Assembly (NCBI RefSeq): GCF_902729355.1
Contig: NZ_CACVCC010000001.1
Coordinates: 1 to 64,000, forward strand
Source: Streptococcus sp. S784/96/1
GTDB taxonomy: Bacteria > Bacillota > Bacilli > Lactobacillales > Streptococcaceae
DNA length: 64,000 nucleotides
Direction of reading: 5' to 3'
Positions 28,653 through 38,030 of the stretch are shown here, in pieces; position 1 is the stretch's first letter; the number at the start of each line of letters is the position of its first letter. Both the position numbers and the translations under genes were made by a program. The notes below the pieces were generated by a model, which had not been told where the DNA came from, made no database searches, and saw only the letters and a list, made by a program, of their open reading frames with translations.

Positions 28653-31454
28653 CTAGCGTTGTGCCAAAATGACAGTTGATTCTAATACTTGATTCACCAT
28701 TTCGAGATTTTCCTCTGAAATGGTGATGAATGGCAAAATAGCATTTACTTTGGCTAGTGACATTTTACCAAGACCACCATTTACAGCTTCGGTATCATTT
28801 TTAAAGAAGCCTAGTATTGGATTTTCAGTATTAATGGCATCAATTTGCTCCACAAGATATGGGTCAGCCATGATTTCAGCAACCGTCGTCTCAGCAGAAT
28901 AGTGCTCGATGTAATTTTCGGTTGGAATATAGCTAATAGAATAGTTACCAGCAGTCAGATTAAACTGTCCTCCTATGTGGTTAGCACCATTAATGGTCAC
29001 AACGACGTTTTTAGAACGTGGAAGAGTCACTTGTGCAGTACTACCAAATGGAACACTTAGATTGAGTTTAATGGTGTGCTTGTCATCACTTTCAATCTGA
29101 TAAGCGACAGCAATTTTCCCATAAGGAGAATCAAAGTGAGCGTCAATAGTATCAAGGCGATAGTCAAATTCAGGAGCAAAATCAAAGACTTTGTAGCCGT
29201 TTTGAGGGTTACGGATACCAACAATATATTTGTAAGCCCACTCCATGATAGCACCGATAGAATAATGGTTGAGAGAGTTCATTCCCTCAGGGTTCATATG
29301 ACCATCCGGTTCTACGGAATTCCAACGTTCCCAGACGGTTGTTGCTCCCATATTAACAGCATATAGCCAGCTTGGTAAATCTTCCAAAAGGAAAATTTTT
29401 GTGGCTAATTTATGTTGCCCATATTTTGATAGCATTTGGTTGATGTATGGTGTTCCGATGAAACCAGTCTTAAGATGATCATCATCTTTGCTTAAACGTT
29501 TGATCAAGTCAGCAGTAACCCGTTGGCGTTGCTCTGTAGGAACCAGTTCGAATTGAAGAGCTAATGCATAAGCTGTTTGTGTATCAATAGTTAATTTACC
29601 GTTAGCTGAAATATATTCATCACGAATGGCTTTGAGAATGTTTTTAGAAAGAGTTTCATAAGCTAAGGCATCATTAGTATCGCCAATCAATTTAGCGGTT
29701 TCGGCAACAATATGTGCAGAATAGTGATAGTAAATAGATGCGATAAAATCTTCGTCTGTTTTACCTGTTGGCATAGCAGGATTTTCACCGTCTAGAGCCA
29801 ACCAGTCCCCAAATTGGAAGCAGCCTGTCCAGAGATTTTCAGTTTTAGTATTGCGACCAATCCAATCAACCCAAGCCTTCATATTGTCATAATGTTCTGT
29901 TAAGATGCTAGAATCTCCCGTAGCTTGGTAACTGTTCCAAGGGACAAAGGTAGTGACATCTCCCCAAATAGCACCACCACCATCAGGATTACCAAATGAT
30001 GGTGCATACATTGGGGAACGACCATCATTAAGTTTTTGTTCAATGGCAACATCTCGTAAAAATTTGCGGAAGAAGGCATAGGCATCCATGTTGAAGAGGG
30101 CTGTATTTGAGAAGACATTTGTATCTCCTGTCCAACCTAGACGTTCGTCGCGTTGCGGACAATCGGTTGGAACATCAAAGAAATTGCTCTTTTGCCCCCA
30201 GATAACATTTTGGAAAAGGCGGTTAACCTTTGGATTGTTGGTTGTAATGCTGCCTGTTGAAGGCATGTCTGAATAAACAACATCAGCCTTAAAGTCATCG
30301 GCAACGATATCGGTGAGGCCTTCCACCTTCATGTATCGGAAACCATAGTAAGTGAACTTAGGTTGTACCCATTTTTCCACACCATCTGAGATGTATTCAA
30401 AACCAGCACGGGCAGAACGAAGATTACCATTATAAAAATTATTTTCTTGTAAAATTTCGCCGACTTGTAAGAAGATACGAGTTCCTTTTGGAGAACGATT
30501 GTAGAAGCGGAAAATACCAGCGTGATTTTGTCCAAAGTCAAGAACCGTTTCACCAGCAGGTGTCTGAAGTACCTCCTGAACATCAAGGGTTTCTTTGACA
30601 ATGAGAGGTAGGCTAAGACGGTCTGTTAAAACACTATTGTCAGCTTCTGCCAGAATAACAGGCTGCCAGTCTGAAATCATATTTGTATCATCACGGTCTT
30701 CTCCATAGTAAATCGAAGATTTAGTGACTTGCCCAGAGGTTGTTTCCCAACCTTCATCCGTGACAAAAACATCGTTTGTGCCATCTTCGTAAACAATATG
30801 GTATTCAGCAAGCGCGCGGTGCTGATCCCCATAGATACAATCCACGCCTTCAATAAAACCATAAGCCCCTTTAAACCAACCATCAGCAGTTGAGATAAGG
30901 AGTTCATGTTGCCCAGAAGAAAAAGCTTCTGTAACGTCGTAGGTTTGAATTTGTACCCACTCATCGTAAGCCGTTTGCCCAGGAGCTAGGAATTCTTTCC
31001 CGATTTTCTTGCCATCAATATAGGTTTCATAAACCCCAAGAGCGGTCATATAAAGACGAGCTTGTTTCACGGGTTTATCAATGGAAATAGCAGAGCGAAA
31101 AAGGGTATTTTGTACAGACTTATCCTTGTTCGCAATCCATTTGGCGCTGAAAGGTTCAGACATTTTCCCGGTTTCAAAAAAGGTTTGAGCAGTAATAATG
31201 TCTTCTGAGGATTTAATCATAACCTCAACATCATAATGCGTCCGAGGAGTGAGTTTTATAGGAACCTCAAAATGATTATTGTCATAGGCCATAAAGTCCG
31301 TTTCATAAACGACTGCTTCAGCAGTTGAGATGACTAATTTTTTTTGAACAGCTATGTCTGTATCAGCTTCGATTTTAAAATCAACGCGTAAGCTTTTTAA
31401 TTCAAAACCAATAGGTTCGGTCATATGATTGATAAGAATACTTGAAATGTTCAT
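28653..31454 (-). CDS. GH78 alpha-L-rhamnosidase, copy 1
   Basis: A 933-residue intracellular rhamnosidase that removes terminal alpha-L-rhamnose. Beta-sandwich N-terminal domains carry GKKIGKEFLAPGQT. The (alpha/alpha)6 domain holds DCPQRDERLGWTGD (acidic active-site cluster) and GATTVWERWNS (catalytic Glu). The last about 75 residues form an extra helical tail (TVAEIMADPYLVEQI) that copies 2 and 4 lack. Ribosome site GAGGAGG. It is 15 bp behind a GH3 gene, in the same transcript. Confidence 0.92.
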   Translation of the reverse strand: MNISSILINHMTEPIGFELKSLRVDFKIEADTDIAVQKKLVISTAEAVVYETDFMAYDNNHFEVPIKLTPRTHYDVEVMIKSSEDIITAQTFFETGKMSEPFSAKWIANKDKSVQNTLFRSAISIDKPVKQARLYMTALGVYETYIDGKKIGKEFLAPGQTAYDEWVQIQTYDVTEAFSSGQHELLISTADGWFKGAYGFIEGVDCIYGDQHRALAEYHIVYEDGTNDVFVTDEGWETTSGQVTKSSIYYGEDRDDTNMISDWQPVILAEADNSVLTDRLSLPLIVKETLDVQEVLQTPAGETVLDFGQNHAGIFRFYNRSPKGTRIFLQVGEILQENNFYNGNLRSARAGFEYISDGVEKWVQPKFTYYGFRYMKVEGLTDIVADDFKADVVYSDMPSTGSITTNNPKVNRLFQNVIWGQKSNFFDVPTDCPQRDERLGWTGDTNVFSNTALFNMDAYAFFRKFLRDVAIEQKLNDGRSPMYAPSFGNPDGGGAIWGDVTTFVPWNSYQATGDSSILTEHYDNMKAWVDWIGRNTKTENLWTGCFQFGDWLALDGENPAMPTGKTDEDFIASIYYHYSAHIVAETAKLIGDTNDALAYETLSKNILKAIRDEYISANGKLTIDTQTAYALALQFELVPTEQRQRVTADLIKRLSKDDDHLKTGFIGTPYINQMLSKYGQHKLATKIFLLEDLPSWLYAVNMGATTVWERWNSVEPDGHMNPEGMNSLNHYSIGAIMEWAYKYIVGIRNPQNGYKVFDFAPEFDYRLDTIDAHFDSPYGKIAVAYQIESDDKHTIKLNLSVPFGSTAQVTLPRSKNVVVTINGANHIGGQFNLTAGNYSISYIPTENYIEHYSAETTVAEIMADPYLVEQIDAINTENPILGFFKNDTEAVNGGLGKMSLAKVNAILPFITISEENLEMVNQVLESTVILAQR

Positions 31455-31469
31455 TTATTCCTCCTCTAG

Positions 31470-33155
31470 TTATAATTTAGCAACGAAGTCACCGCAGAAT
31501 GGGTCAACAGGATTGATACCTTCAAAGGCCTCATTACCAACAATTTTGCGAAGTACAGCTTTGACAGTCTCAGGTGTACCGGTATAGGCATTAATAAATG
31601 TTGATAGGTACGGCACGTCAAAAAGGTGGTAGGGGTTTGCAGTAGAAACAAAAACAGTTGGTAAACTTGAAGCAAACCATGGTGCGTTAGCTGCCATAAG
31701 TTGGATCCAATTTAAGCGTGTAGTGGTTTGGTTAGAGGCTGTTTCGACATTAGCAACATAAAAGGCCAAATCACATTTTTCTTTCAAATCTTCAACGCCT
31801 TCTTCAAACATTTCATGAAAATCCATCTGATAAGGGGTAACCTCAAAACCAAGTTCTGTTAAACCATCCTTGAAAAGATCAGTTACTTTCCCACCTTCTT
31901 TAAAGCCCCCTTCGTCAGAATCGCCAAGGACGACAAGACGAATTCGAGGTGTTTTATCTGGTGAAAGTGGTAATAGGTTATCACGATCTTTAACCAGTGT
32001 TACTGATTTTTGAGCAATTTTTGATGTGATAGTACCGTGTTCTTCTGTTTTTAAGGTAAGCGTTTCAGGAATAGTAATACCTAGCTTGTTATCCACGGTC
32101 AACAGTTGTTGGGACACTTTTGTTGCGATAATGCGTGTGACAGCTTCGTCAAGACGTTCTTTTGAAATGACACCGGTCTCAACTGCCTTACGGATGGCAA
32201 CGTAATCTTCATCAATATTTTTATTGAACAAAATCATATCAATACCAGCATTGATGGTTTCTGCAAGAAGTTGTTCACGTGGCATAATAACGTTGTAGCC
32301 TACCATAGCTGTTGCATCAGTAATGGCTAGTCCGTTAAAACCAAGTTCTGTTCGTAAAAGTCCGTTGATCAACAGTCTTGAAGCAGAAGCTGGGCGGAGG
32401 TCCTTATCTGCAATGCTAGGACACAATTTTCTTTCCCAAGCTGGTTGATAGATATGACCAATCATGACACTTGGGGCACCTTTGTCAATTAATGTTTTGT
32501 AAATATGACCATAGGTTTTTGACCAATCTTCAGCAGATAAACTGTTAATGCTTGAGAGGAGATGTTGGTCACGTTCGTCCACACCGTCTCCAGGGAAATG
32601 TTTGATCACGGGAATGACATGATTTTCTTCTAGTCCTTTTGCCTGAGCCTGAGCCATGTGGAGTACTCGTCTGGGGTCTGAACCAAAGGTGCGCGTGTTG
32701 GTGATTGGATTTCTGAAGTTGTAATCAATATCAACGATTGGTGAGAAGCTCATGTTGCAACCGACCTGATTAGCTTCGTAGCTAGCTACTTTTCCCAGTT
32801 GATAAGCAGACTCTGTGTCATCAGTCGCCGCCATTTGCAGAGGATTTCCGAGCCAAGTTCCCTCTGAAATAATACCGTTACCACCAGATTCTAAATTAGC
32901 TGCAAAAAAGAGAGGAATATTAGCGTGATTCTGAATCGTTTGGATATTCTTTTTGATGGTTGCTGCAGAGCCAGGACGGTACATCATGCCACCAGGTTTA
33001 TAAGTTTCAATAAAGGTCTCTAGATTGTCATCCTGACCGATAACAAAGAAAAGTTGACCAATTTTTTCGTCTAGGGTAAGATTATTGACGGTTTGAGCAA
33101 CAAAATCGCTTTGCTCTTGTGTCAAATGAAAGGGAGATTGTGATAAGTCTACCAT
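31470..33155 (-). CDS. GH3 glycosidase (BglX/NagZ-like, short), copy 1
   Basis: A 561-residue protein with an N-terminal barrel and C-terminal alpha/beta domain. The motif KHFPGDGVDERDQH recalls the NagZ-type acid/base loop. The nucleophile Asp is expected in LAITDATAMVG. Cytoplasmic (no signal peptide). It could be a beta-glucosidase or beta-N-acetylhexosaminidase; pairing with a rhamnosidase favours a hexoside exposed after rhamnose removal. First gene of its operon, preceded by a cre-like site. Confidence 0.85.
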   Translation of the reverse strand: MVDLSQSPFHLTQEQSDFVAQTVNNLTLDEKIGQLFFVIGQDDNLETFIETYKPGGMMYRPGSAATIKKNIQTIQNHANIPLFFAANLESGGNGIISEGTWLGNPLQMAATDDTESAYQLGKVASYEANQVGCNMSFSPIVDIDYNFRNPITNTRTFGSDPRRVLHMAQAQAKGLEENHVIPVIKHFPGDGVDERDQHLLSSINSLSAEDWSKTYGHIYKTLIDKGAPSVMIGHIYQPAWERKLCPSIADKDLRPASASRLLINGLLRTELGFNGLAITDATAMVGYNVIMPREQLLAETINAGIDMILFNKNIDEDYVAIRKAVETGVISKERLDEAVTRIIATKVSQQLLTVDNKLGITIPETLTLKTEEHGTITSKIAQKSVTLVKDRDNLLPLSPDKTPRIRLVVLGDSDEGGFKEGGKVTDLFKDGLTELGFEVTPYQMDFHEMFEEGVEDLKEKCDLAFYVANVETASNQTTTRLNWIQLMAANAPWFASSLPTVFVSTANPYHLFDVPYLSTFINAYTGTPETVKAVLRKIVGNEAFEGINPVDPFCGDFVAKL

Positions 33156-33198
33156 AGCTGTCCTCCAAATAAATCATTTTCTTCAGTTTATCAATAAT

Positions 33199-33212
33199 TG
33201 TTAACGGAAACA
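33199..33212. promoter_or_regulatory. Candidate cre (CcpA) site upstream of GH3-GH78 operon 1
   Basis: TGTTAACGGAAACA matches the catabolite-responsive consensus at about 13 of 14 positions. It lies 44 bp before the GH3 start, consistent with glucose repression. Confidence 0.5.
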
Positions 33213-33403
33213 ATAGCTTAAAATAACCTCTATTGTGTTCATTTCACAGATTTTTGGCGAGGTGTCTATTTTATAGGAAACGCATTCAAAAAATTTGATT
33301 AATAACAAATAATAGTATATCCTTTAGGAAAAGATTGAAAGAGTAAGTCTAATGTATAGCTCTGGTCTCATATACGGATTTGAAACGAAGAATGGAGGGC
33401 TTT

Positions 33404-33592
33404 ATGAAATATATCGTTTATGGCATCAGTATCCTATTGGGTGGAATAGGTCTTTATCTGCTGTTAGTGACTGTCTTGTCAGATGTAGGTCATTCGAAAG
33501 ATAGTATGAGACTTTGGGGAATGCTTAGCATTTTACTCAGTGCAGCAATCAGAAGTATCTACAAAAGATATAACCAGCGTCGGCAACAATGA
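33404..33592 (+). CDS. Small membrane protein, unknown
   Basis: A 62-residue protein with two hydrophobic helices (YIVYGISILLGGIGLYLLLV and MLSILLSAAIRSI) and a basic C-terminus. ATG 33404 follows TGGAGGGC; an earlier ATG at 33380 has no ribosome site. A hairpin terminator 34 bp after the stop supports a genuine short transcript. No function recognised. Confidence 0.6.
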   Translation: MKYIVYGISILLGGIGLYLLLVTVLSDVGHSKDSMRLWGMLSILLSAAIRSIYKRYNQRRQQ

Positions 33593-33625
33593 CAATACTC
33601 CCCAACTGTTTTTCATGCATTTTAG

Positions 33626-33646
33626 ACCAGCTAAGTCTGGTTTTTT
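33626..33646 (+). terminator. Terminator of the small membrane protein gene
   Basis: ACCAG / CTGGT arms with a CTAAGT loop, then six T. Confidence 0.7.
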
Positions 33647-33657
33647 GACATCATACA

Positions 33658-33688
33658 CCAAAACCAGCCATTTGTGATGAGGCTGGTT
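33658..33688 (-). terminator. Probable terminator of the copy-2 GH78 operon
   Basis: AACCAGCC / GGCTGGTT arms (33681-33688 and 33662-33669). On the minus strand the stem is followed by TTTTGG, a short T-run. Confidence 0.5.
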
Positions 33689-33736
33689 AGTAGTGATGAG
33701 TCAACTATTTTTACGAAAAAATCTAGCATATCATGA

Positions 33737-36337
33737 TTATGCGATGAAGGACAAATGATTTTCTCCTGCTTGTAACCATTGATAATCACCATTAGGTGTG
33801 ATGAAAATAGCTTTTGTTCTAACGGGTAAGTTCACTGAAATAGAGACTCTTGTGCCATTTTTTTCCCAACGAACCGTTAAATCACCATTAGGAGTTTTTA
33901 AACGCCCCTCCACCCAATCTAAATGATCTGTGTAATGGGGAAATATGGTATAAGTTGCGGTGTTGTCAATAACATCTGGAAGGTTTATTCCAAGTAATTT
34001 TTCAACAATAAAATCTTCAATTGCACCATAAGCATAATGGTTGAGAGAGTTCATATCTGTACCACTGATCGTTCCATCTGGCAAAAGAGAATCCCAACGT
34101 TCCCAAGTGGTTGTAGCCCCCATATTGACTTCAAATAGCCAACTAGGAGCAGCTTCTTTGAATAATAGATTAAAAGCTTCTTGTTTTAGCCCATTATCTA
34201 GTAGGGCATGTGGTAATGCAGGAGTTCCGGCAAATCCTGTGGTTAAAAATCCATCGTGCTCAGTTAAGTTATTTTTCAAACGGTCAATCAAGTCTTTTTG
34301 CGCCATTTCATTTGGGTAAAGACCGTATCGAAGGAGGAGTGATAAACCTGTTTGTGTGTCAATTCGAGTTGGGATACTTTGCCCAGCAAAAGTATTAGCC
34401 ATATTTTGGCGAATATGCTCAACCTCAGATTGGAGTGTTTTAGGATTCAGGTTTAGTTTATTTTCAATAAAGTAAGTCTTTAGTATTGCTTGACGAATGT
34501 CCTCGGTTAATTGTTGGTAAAACTTAGTACGTTTGTCGTTTAAAATGTGGAGTGCTTGTGCCGTATAATTAGCAGAGAGGTAGTAGTAGACAGAAGCTAC
34601 CAAAGCAGAATCTGTAGCACCAAATACAGAGCCCTTGATACCAGAGTCAAGAGCTAGCCAGTCTCCCAACTGCCAACCAAAATCCCATAGCCTGTTTCCG
34701 CCTCTGGCTTCATCTTGTTGATAAATAAAATCAACCCAATCCACCATACTATCTATATGTTTTGCTAGTAACCCCTTGTCTCGGAAATGTTTATAGAGCG
34801 TGTAAGGCAGAACAGTAGCAGCGTCTCCCCAAACAGCCGCGCCAGCACTTGTCAAGAAGGGATTTAGCCCTTCTTTATTATCAACTTTAGGAAGAGGGGC
34901 AAAGAAAGGTATAGCTCCATTAAGATGTTTTTGTTCTAGACTAAGCATTTGCATAAAATGTCCCAAGAAAGCTCTAGTTTCCATATTATAGCAGGCAGTA
35001 TTAGCAAAAACAGTGATATCCCCTGTCCATCCCATACGTTCATCTCGCTGTGGACAATCTGTTGGGATACTTAGAAAATTATCTTTTTGACTCCAGCGAA
35101 TATTGCTCATCAGTTGGTTCAATTTACCATGAGAAGATGAGAAAGAAAATCTCTCATCCATCAAGCTATGAATAGCTTGAGCTTTAAATGTTTTTGCTTC
35201 ATGTTCGGTTAGTCCTTCAACTTTTACATATCGAAAACCAAAGAAAGTGAAGTGAGGTCTGATAAAGCGCTGGATATCATTATTAAGAATGGTAAAGGTT
35301 TGTTTAGCAGTCCGTAAATTATCCGTGTAGAAAGTATCATTTTGCAAGATTTCTGCAAATTGAAAGGTCACTCTTTTTTTATTAGCAGGTAATGTACCAC
35401 TAATCCATCCTGTTATTTCTTGCCCAAAGTCTAAAATAAGTTGCCCGGCAGCGTCATAAAAAACACAAGGAGTGAAAGATTCCACAATTCCTATTGGTGG
35501 GTCGATTCGCCCTTGTAAATTCTGCTTAGTATCGTTGACTTCCACTGTGGTTAAAAGTTTAATAGTATGGCCAAAATTAATAGTTTCGCCATCGTAAATA
35601 GAATTATCCTGAATTGCTGTGCTCGTCGTTTTCCAAGAATTGTCGGTAACAATTAATTCAGTGCTACCGTCTTGATAAGTAATATGAAGTTCAGCAATTA
35701 GTTTTTGCTTATCCCCGTAAAGGTTTTCAAAACCACCTTCGAAGACAAAACGGCCACGGTACCAGCCGTTTCCTAAAATAAAAGAGAGTTCCATTTCTGG
35801 AGTGAGTAAATCAGTCACATCATAGGTCTGATATTGCTCAATGAAATCATAGCTATGATAACCTGGGGTGAAATATTCTTGACCAACCTTTTGACCGTTG
35901 AGCTCAACTTCGTAAAGTCCTAAACCAAGGCTGTATAGTCTTGCAGATTGAACTGGTTTGTCCACAGAGATGTGTTTTGAAAAGCGGACGCTTGGTAAAC
36001 TTTTTTCGTTATAAGTGATCCAATCAGCACTCCAAAGTTCATCCATCTTTGAGGTTTCAAAATGGCTAACTGCTTGACTATTTTCTGTGGAAACTCGCCA
36101 AAAATAGTGTTGTCTAGGTTCTAAAAAATCAGCCGTAGTGCTTATGGTATTAAAGGTGTCAATTGTTTCATCTTTCCAAACAATGTCTAAAAATGTACTG
36201 TCTTTAGCTACTTCAATGGTGAAAGAGAGATTATCTGGGACGTGTTGAGTAGCCAATTCCCAAGAAAACGTTAAATAATCAAAATGGTACCCAAGGGGCT
36301 CATTGATACCATTTACCTTTAAATTATGGATTTTCAT
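33737..36337 (-). CDS. GH78 alpha-L-rhamnosidase, copy 2
   Basis: An 866-residue intracellular rhamnosidase, similar in layout to the gene at 28653 (GQKVGQEYFTPGYHSYDF; DCPQRDERMGWTGD; GATTTWERWDS) but ending at the C-terminal beta-sandwich without the helical tail. Its start overlaps the end of the GH3 gene by 14 bp and is preceded by AAAGGAG, so the two are coupled. Confidence 0.92.
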   Translation of the reverse strand: MKIHNLKVNGINEPLGYHFDYLTFSWELATQHVPDNLSFTIEVAKDSTFLDIVWKDETIDTFNTISTTADFLEPRQHYFWRVSTENSQAVSHFETSKMDELWSADWITYNEKSLPSVRFSKHISVDKPVQSARLYSLGLGLYEVELNGQKVGQEYFTPGYHSYDFIEQYQTYDVTDLLTPEMELSFILGNGWYRGRFVFEGGFENLYGDKQKLIAELHITYQDGSTELIVTDNSWKTTSTAIQDNSIYDGETINFGHTIKLLTTVEVNDTKQNLQGRIDPPIGIVESFTPCVFYDAAGQLILDFGQEITGWISGTLPANKKRVTFQFAEILQNDTFYTDNLRTAKQTFTILNNDIQRFIRPHFTFFGFRYVKVEGLTEHEAKTFKAQAIHSLMDERFSFSSSHGKLNQLMSNIRWSQKDNFLSIPTDCPQRDERMGWTGDITVFANTACYNMETRAFLGHFMQMLSLEQKHLNGAIPFFAPLPKVDNKEGLNPFLTSAGAAVWGDAATVLPYTLYKHFRDKGLLAKHIDSMVDWVDFIYQQDEARGGNRLWDFGWQLGDWLALDSGIKGSVFGATDSALVASVYYYLSANYTAQALHILNDKRTKFYQQLTEDIRQAILKTYFIENKLNLNPKTLQSEVEHIRQNMANTFAGQSIPTRIDTQTGLSLLLRYGLYPNEMAQKDLIDRLKNNLTEHDGFLTTGFAGTPALPHALLDNGLKQEAFNLLFKEAAPSWLFEVNMGATTTWERWDSLLPDGTISGTDMNSLNHYAYGAIEDFIVEKLLGINLPDVIDNTATYTIFPHYTDHLDWVEGRLKTPNGDLTVRWEKNGTRVSISVNLPVRTKAIFITPNGDYQWLQAGENHLSFIA

Positions 36338-37970
36338 GTCTTAGCTCCTTTAAAATATGATTATCGCAGAATGGGTTAATTGGACTAATTCCCTTGAATG
36401 AAGTTTCACCAGTTAGTTTAGTAATAGTTGCTTTGATGAAATGCTCATAGTTACAATAAGCATTGATGACGGTGTCGACCATAGGTAAGTCAAAAATATG
36501 ATAAGGATTTCCAAAGCTAATTAAAGCAGTTGGAATTTCTTTGACAAACCAAGGGAGATTATTTCCTAAACCAAATAAAGTATGCCAGTTGATACGAGCC
36601 ACGGTTTGATTGCTTGCATTTTCAACGTTAGCAATGTAGAGGACAGCATCATATTTGTTGGTAAAGTCTTGGACGGTATCTAATTCCCAAAAATTAGTTT
36701 CAGGTTCATAGATAGTTACATCAAAACCACGTGATTTTAACTCGGAGGTAACTTGCTTAGTTACTCTAGAATTGGATTCAAAACCACCCAAAATTTGAAT
36801 AAGTAAACGTTTATGATATCTTGGAGTGAGAGGCAGTAGGTTTTGATCGTCTTTGACAAGAGTAATAGAGCGGTCTGCCAGCTCATTTTGCTCTTGTTCG
36901 TAGTTTTCAAATTGTCCTGAACCGTGTTCGATGTGTAAGTGTAATCCAAGTGAAGCTTTAGTAGCTAGAATTCTTGTAACAGCTTCATCTAGACGTTCCA
37001 GTGTCAAAATGCCATTGGTGATACCGTCTTTCATGAATTGAATATCTTCTTCTAAAACACGATTAAAGAGTAACATGTCACAACCTGCCTGAATGGCATA
37101 AGGAACAGCCTCACGACGTTTCATTGCTGATCCAAATCCTACCATAGGACTGGCATCTGTTATGGTTAAGCCGTTAAAACCAAGTTCCTTTCGGAGTAAA
37201 TTTTGCAAAATCTTAGGATTAAGTGTTGCAGGCATCTCATCATCTGTGTAGGCTGGTAGGGCGATATGGCCAATCATAACTGCTTTAGACCCGTAATCAA
37301 TCAGTTCTTGGTAGACACGGCCAAATGTTTTGCGCCAAGCAGGCATTGACAAGCTATTAATAGAGGTCAACAGGTGTTGGTCACGTTCATCCACCCCATC
37401 TCCTGGGAAATGTTTGATTGATGTCATTAAACCATTATCATGGAAAGCTTGTGTATAGGCCTTGGCATTTTCAATAACATGGTTAACTTGACTACCATAG
37501 GTACGGACATTTGTGATAGGATTTCTAAAATTGAAGTCTAGATCAATGACTGGAGAAAATCCCCAGTTTACACCGACTGCCTTACCATCACGAGCAGCTA
37601 TTTTTCCTAAAGTGTAAGCATCTCGAGAGTCACCTGTAGCAGCAACGGCCATTTGGCGACCGTAGGCAGTTGCTTCAAACGCAGCTCCGTTACCACCATC
37701 TTCAAGATTGGCTGCTGTTAATAGTGGAATTTTGCTATTTTCTTGCATGTACTGATAAGTTTTCTGAACCTCTGTAGCTTCTCCAGGGCGGAAAAATAGC
37801 CCACCAATACCGAGAGAAATTAAATGGTCGAGGTATTCGGAATCTGTTGAGTAACCGATAGGAAGAAAGAGTTGACCTATTTTTTCATCTAAGCTCAAGT
37901 GACTTAGTGTTTCTTGAACCCACTGGATGGCATCATCATCAAGATAGAATGGTTTCTGTTTTAAATTCAT
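36324..37970 (-). CDS. GH3 glycosidase (BglX/NagZ-like, short), copy 2
   Basis: A 548-residue paralogue of the protein at 31470, sharing KHFPGDGVDERDQHLL and the ITDASPMVG nucleophile motif. It likely cleaves a beta-glycosidic bond in an imported rhamnoside. Second gene of a GPH transporter-GH3-GH78 operon. Confidence 0.86.
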   Translation of the reverse strand: MNLKQKPFYLDDDAIQWVQETLSHLSLDEKIGQLFLPIGYSTDSEYLDHLISLGIGGLFFRPGEATEVQKTYQYMQENSKIPLLTAANLEDGGNGAAFEATAYGRQMAVAATGDSRDAYTLGKIAARDGKAVGVNWGFSPVIDLDFNFRNPITNVRTYGSQVNHVIENAKAYTQAFHDNGLMTSIKHFPGDGVDERDQHLLTSINSLSMPAWRKTFGRVYQELIDYGSKAVMIGHIALPAYTDDEMPATLNPKILQNLLRKELGFNGLTITDASPMVGFGSAMKRREAVPYAIQAGCDMLLFNRVLEEDIQFMKDGITNGILTLERLDEAVTRILATKASLGLHLHIEHGSGQFENYEQEQNELADRSITLVKDDQNLLPLTPRYHKRLLIQILGGFESNSRVTKQVTSELKSRGFDVTIYEPETNFWELDTVQDFTNKYDAVLYIANVENASNQTVARINWHTLFGLGNNLPWFVKEIPTALISFGNPYHIFDLPMVDTVINAYCNYEHFIKATITKLTGETSFKGISPINPFCDNHILKELRHENP

Positions 37971-38030
37971 GGTATTTTCCTTTCACATAAGACTAAGGAG
38001 GGAGCAATGCTCCTCTCCCTAGAGTAAGTA

